Source: Anoplopoma fimbria (taxonomy: Eukaryota > Chordata > Actinopteri > Perciformes > Anoplopomatidae). From it: 64,000 nt of DNA. This document shows positions 57,231-64,000 of this stretch, piece by piece. The DNA is taken from positions 20,024,834 through 20,088,833 of the forward strand of contig NC_072449.1 in the NCBI RefSeq assembly GCF_027596085.1, given 5' to 3'. Numbering within the stretch: the stretch's first letter is position 1; the number at the start of each line of letters is the position of its first letter. The translations under genes were made by a program, and so were the position numbers. The notes below the pieces were generated by a model. It had not been told where the DNA came from, searched no databases, and worked only from the letters and a program-made list of their open reading frames with translations.

Positions 57231-58781
57231 CAGCCTCAGAGAGCCTCAAGCGCCAATGTTTTAGTCTGATTCCCTGGCTATTCTGAAACAGAGAAGGTGA
57301 GAGTTTAAAGGAGTATAAGAATCCTGTAAGGCCTATAGATGTAGACTAAGATCTAACTATGTAGAGGCCATGTGGAGGCCTCACTCGTCACATTGGCTGA
57401 TCTCCTTCCAGGCTGACACAAACCAGAGGAAGCACAGGGTTTAGAAACATAAAAATAAAACGGTAAAGCAGGTATTGTTGATGGAGAGTCCAGACACTGA
57501 GATGAACCTACTGGTCCTTCCTGTCTCGCTCCTCCTTCTCTCTATCGCAATGTAGATGGACGGTTGCTGAGGACAACCTGTGTGTACTCACCTAACGATG
57601 AACAGGAAGTAGTGTGAGCAAAGGTGCTAGAAATAGCAACATGTGCAGAAAGGACATTTGCTCGCTGATGTGTGTGAGAGTGCAGCGGGCACCTGTGTGT
57701 GTGTGTGTGTGTGTGTGTTTGACAGGGAGGAGGAGGATGCAGATTGTGAGAGTCAGACAGTTACTAGAGAGAACAGGAGGGGGGAGAAAGAGTGAGGGAT
57801 GGATGGAGGGAGAAAGGGAACGTAGTGGAGGAGGGGGCGAGTGTGTGTTGACGCTCTACGTGGCGTCAATGCGATAAGAATAGAGATGCTGCGTGCAGCG
57901 CTGCTGAGACATAAACCTCACACCCTCGTTGGGGCAGGCAGTGTTCGCTCTGACTGTGTGTGTGTGTGCACAGATATTTCCCAGAGTATGCTCATGTGTG
58001 CATAGATGAGTAAACTCTTGGGCTTGCAGTGATTTTTGTAAGTTGTGTGATTAAAGTTGTGTGTGGGCTAACATTTCATTCACATTTCATAATTAGAAAC
58101 CCATTTCCTGTCATCATTACCGAATTTCTAAAGAGCAACTTGATAAAAGGATAATTACTTTGAGAAAAAGGGTAATAATGTGAACTTTATTTAGGTTATG
58201 AAACAGTTCTCTTGTTAATGACAAAAGGAATAAGGACACCTTTAAACTCATATAATTATGAAATTCCTTTTATTACAATGTGGAGTAATATAACAGTATT
58301 GCAGTAATTGTTTGCATATGTATGTGCGTAACTATATATCCTTCGAAATTTTATAACATATTCTATGATATCATTTAGTTTCTATATTCAATAATTCATT
58401 ATTCTCTTTTATTGTTTCCCTAAGTGTTATTTTTACATACTTGTTATTTATTGCCTAATTCTAATTTATACTTGTTCTGTGTTTGTAATGTGGGCTGGGC
58501 TACAACTGCCTTTCATTTTGCAATCCTATATTGTGTAATGACAATAAAGCCAAACCTTAAACCTTGAGCTTGTACAAAGGCTATAGCCAGAAAAATGAGA
58601 ATGAACGAGATGAAGCAAAACAAATAGCATAGGAAAGCATGAACGAGGCCACTGATGTTGCTCTGTAAAAAGGCACACATGAAGGAGCAGTTTTAAAATA
58701 CACAGTCGTCTCTGTGGTAGAATCAACAGCATGCTGTGTCTCAGCTCGGTCTAATGTGGAGACCCTCTTCATGAAGCATCT
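57231..58781. other. Flank downstream of the calpain gene
   Basis: It includes a (GT)n array at 57691-57718 and, at 58525-58565, a gtaatgacaataaag phrase like the tail at 60340-60359. The part next to 58782 should be calpain 3'UTR. No other gene is supported. Confidence 0.5.
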
Positions 58782-63700
<4,919 letters not shown>

Positions 63701-64000
63701 CTAATAGAGCAGGTCATTTACATCAGAGAGCTTATTGTACGTGAGAGGCAGTATTTACTCAAGTACTGTAAGTACAATTGTAATTCACTTCACTTGAGTA
63801 TTTATATTGTATCCAGATTTATAATTCTATTTCATCTCAGAGGCTAATATTGCACCTTTTACTGCACTACATTTTACACCTGACAGATTCAGTTACTAAT
63901 TTGGAATTCTTCTACTTCTTACACTAAATACACAATTGAAAAAGCCTCTTGGATAAGCTGAAAAATCCATTGTCACAAAGCTGTTTTCTGAGCTCATGCA
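63701..64000. other. Calpain intron at window edge with TACTT-type repeat
   Basis: cagtatttactcaagtactg and attgcaccttttactgcact, with tcttctacttcttacactaa further on, match the inverse orientation of the TACTT-rich family. No exon is seen before the edge. Confidence 0.6.

Overview
The window is vertebrate nuclear DNA, almost certainly from a spiny-rayed (percomorph) teleost. It has GT-AG introns, long CA/GT microsatellites, and several dispersed repeat families that I recognise from teleost genomes. Its four protein-coding genes all have human counterparts on 19q13. All four lie on the minus strand, so they read from right to left.

Layout, left to right: (1) 1-3857, no confirmed gene. (2) 3858-22493, ttc9b, a three-exon TPR protein with a 17 kb first intron full of microsatellites and repeat debris. 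(3) 22494-26691, a GC-rich promoter area, then a repeat-derived block. (4) 26692-34093, the C19orf47 homologue in eight exons. It encodes about 400 residues, with an N-terminal SAM-like domain and a disordered tail carrying repeated VFxRLG-type motifs. Intron 5 holds the wreck of a DIRS-like retroelement. The promoter is compact, with two perfect CRE palindromes. (5) 34094-39723, AT-rich intergenic DNA with a complete Tc1-like MITE and the presumed fosb 3'UTR. (6) 39724-43785, fosb, with four conserved coding exons plus an unexpected in-frame 5' exon, a FOS-type SRE/FAP promoter and a CpG-rich block in an intron. (7) 44100-58780, a gene-poor stretch with a palindromic minisatellite bounded by inverted repeats, an orphan CpG island, and an interrupted LINE reverse-transcriptase remnant. 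(8) 58782-63700, the 3' fourteen exons of a large-subunit calpain, best matched to capn12 by synteny. They cover domain III and the penta-EF-hand; the protease core lies beyond the right edge.

The genes do not form a pathway. They are a conserved syntenic block: a TPR protein, an uncharacterised SAM-like protein, an immediate-early bZIP factor and a calcium-protease family member. All exon boundaries were read by hand from splice consensus, phase continuity and protein-family similarity. Every coding chain closes in frame.

I found no clearly new biological system. The most unusual items are the in-frame N-terminal extension of fosb, its tandem in-frame donors before the bZIP, the calpain with a long charged insert and only one canonical EF-hand loop, the palindromic minisatellite with terminal inverted repeats, and the CpG island with no assigned gene.
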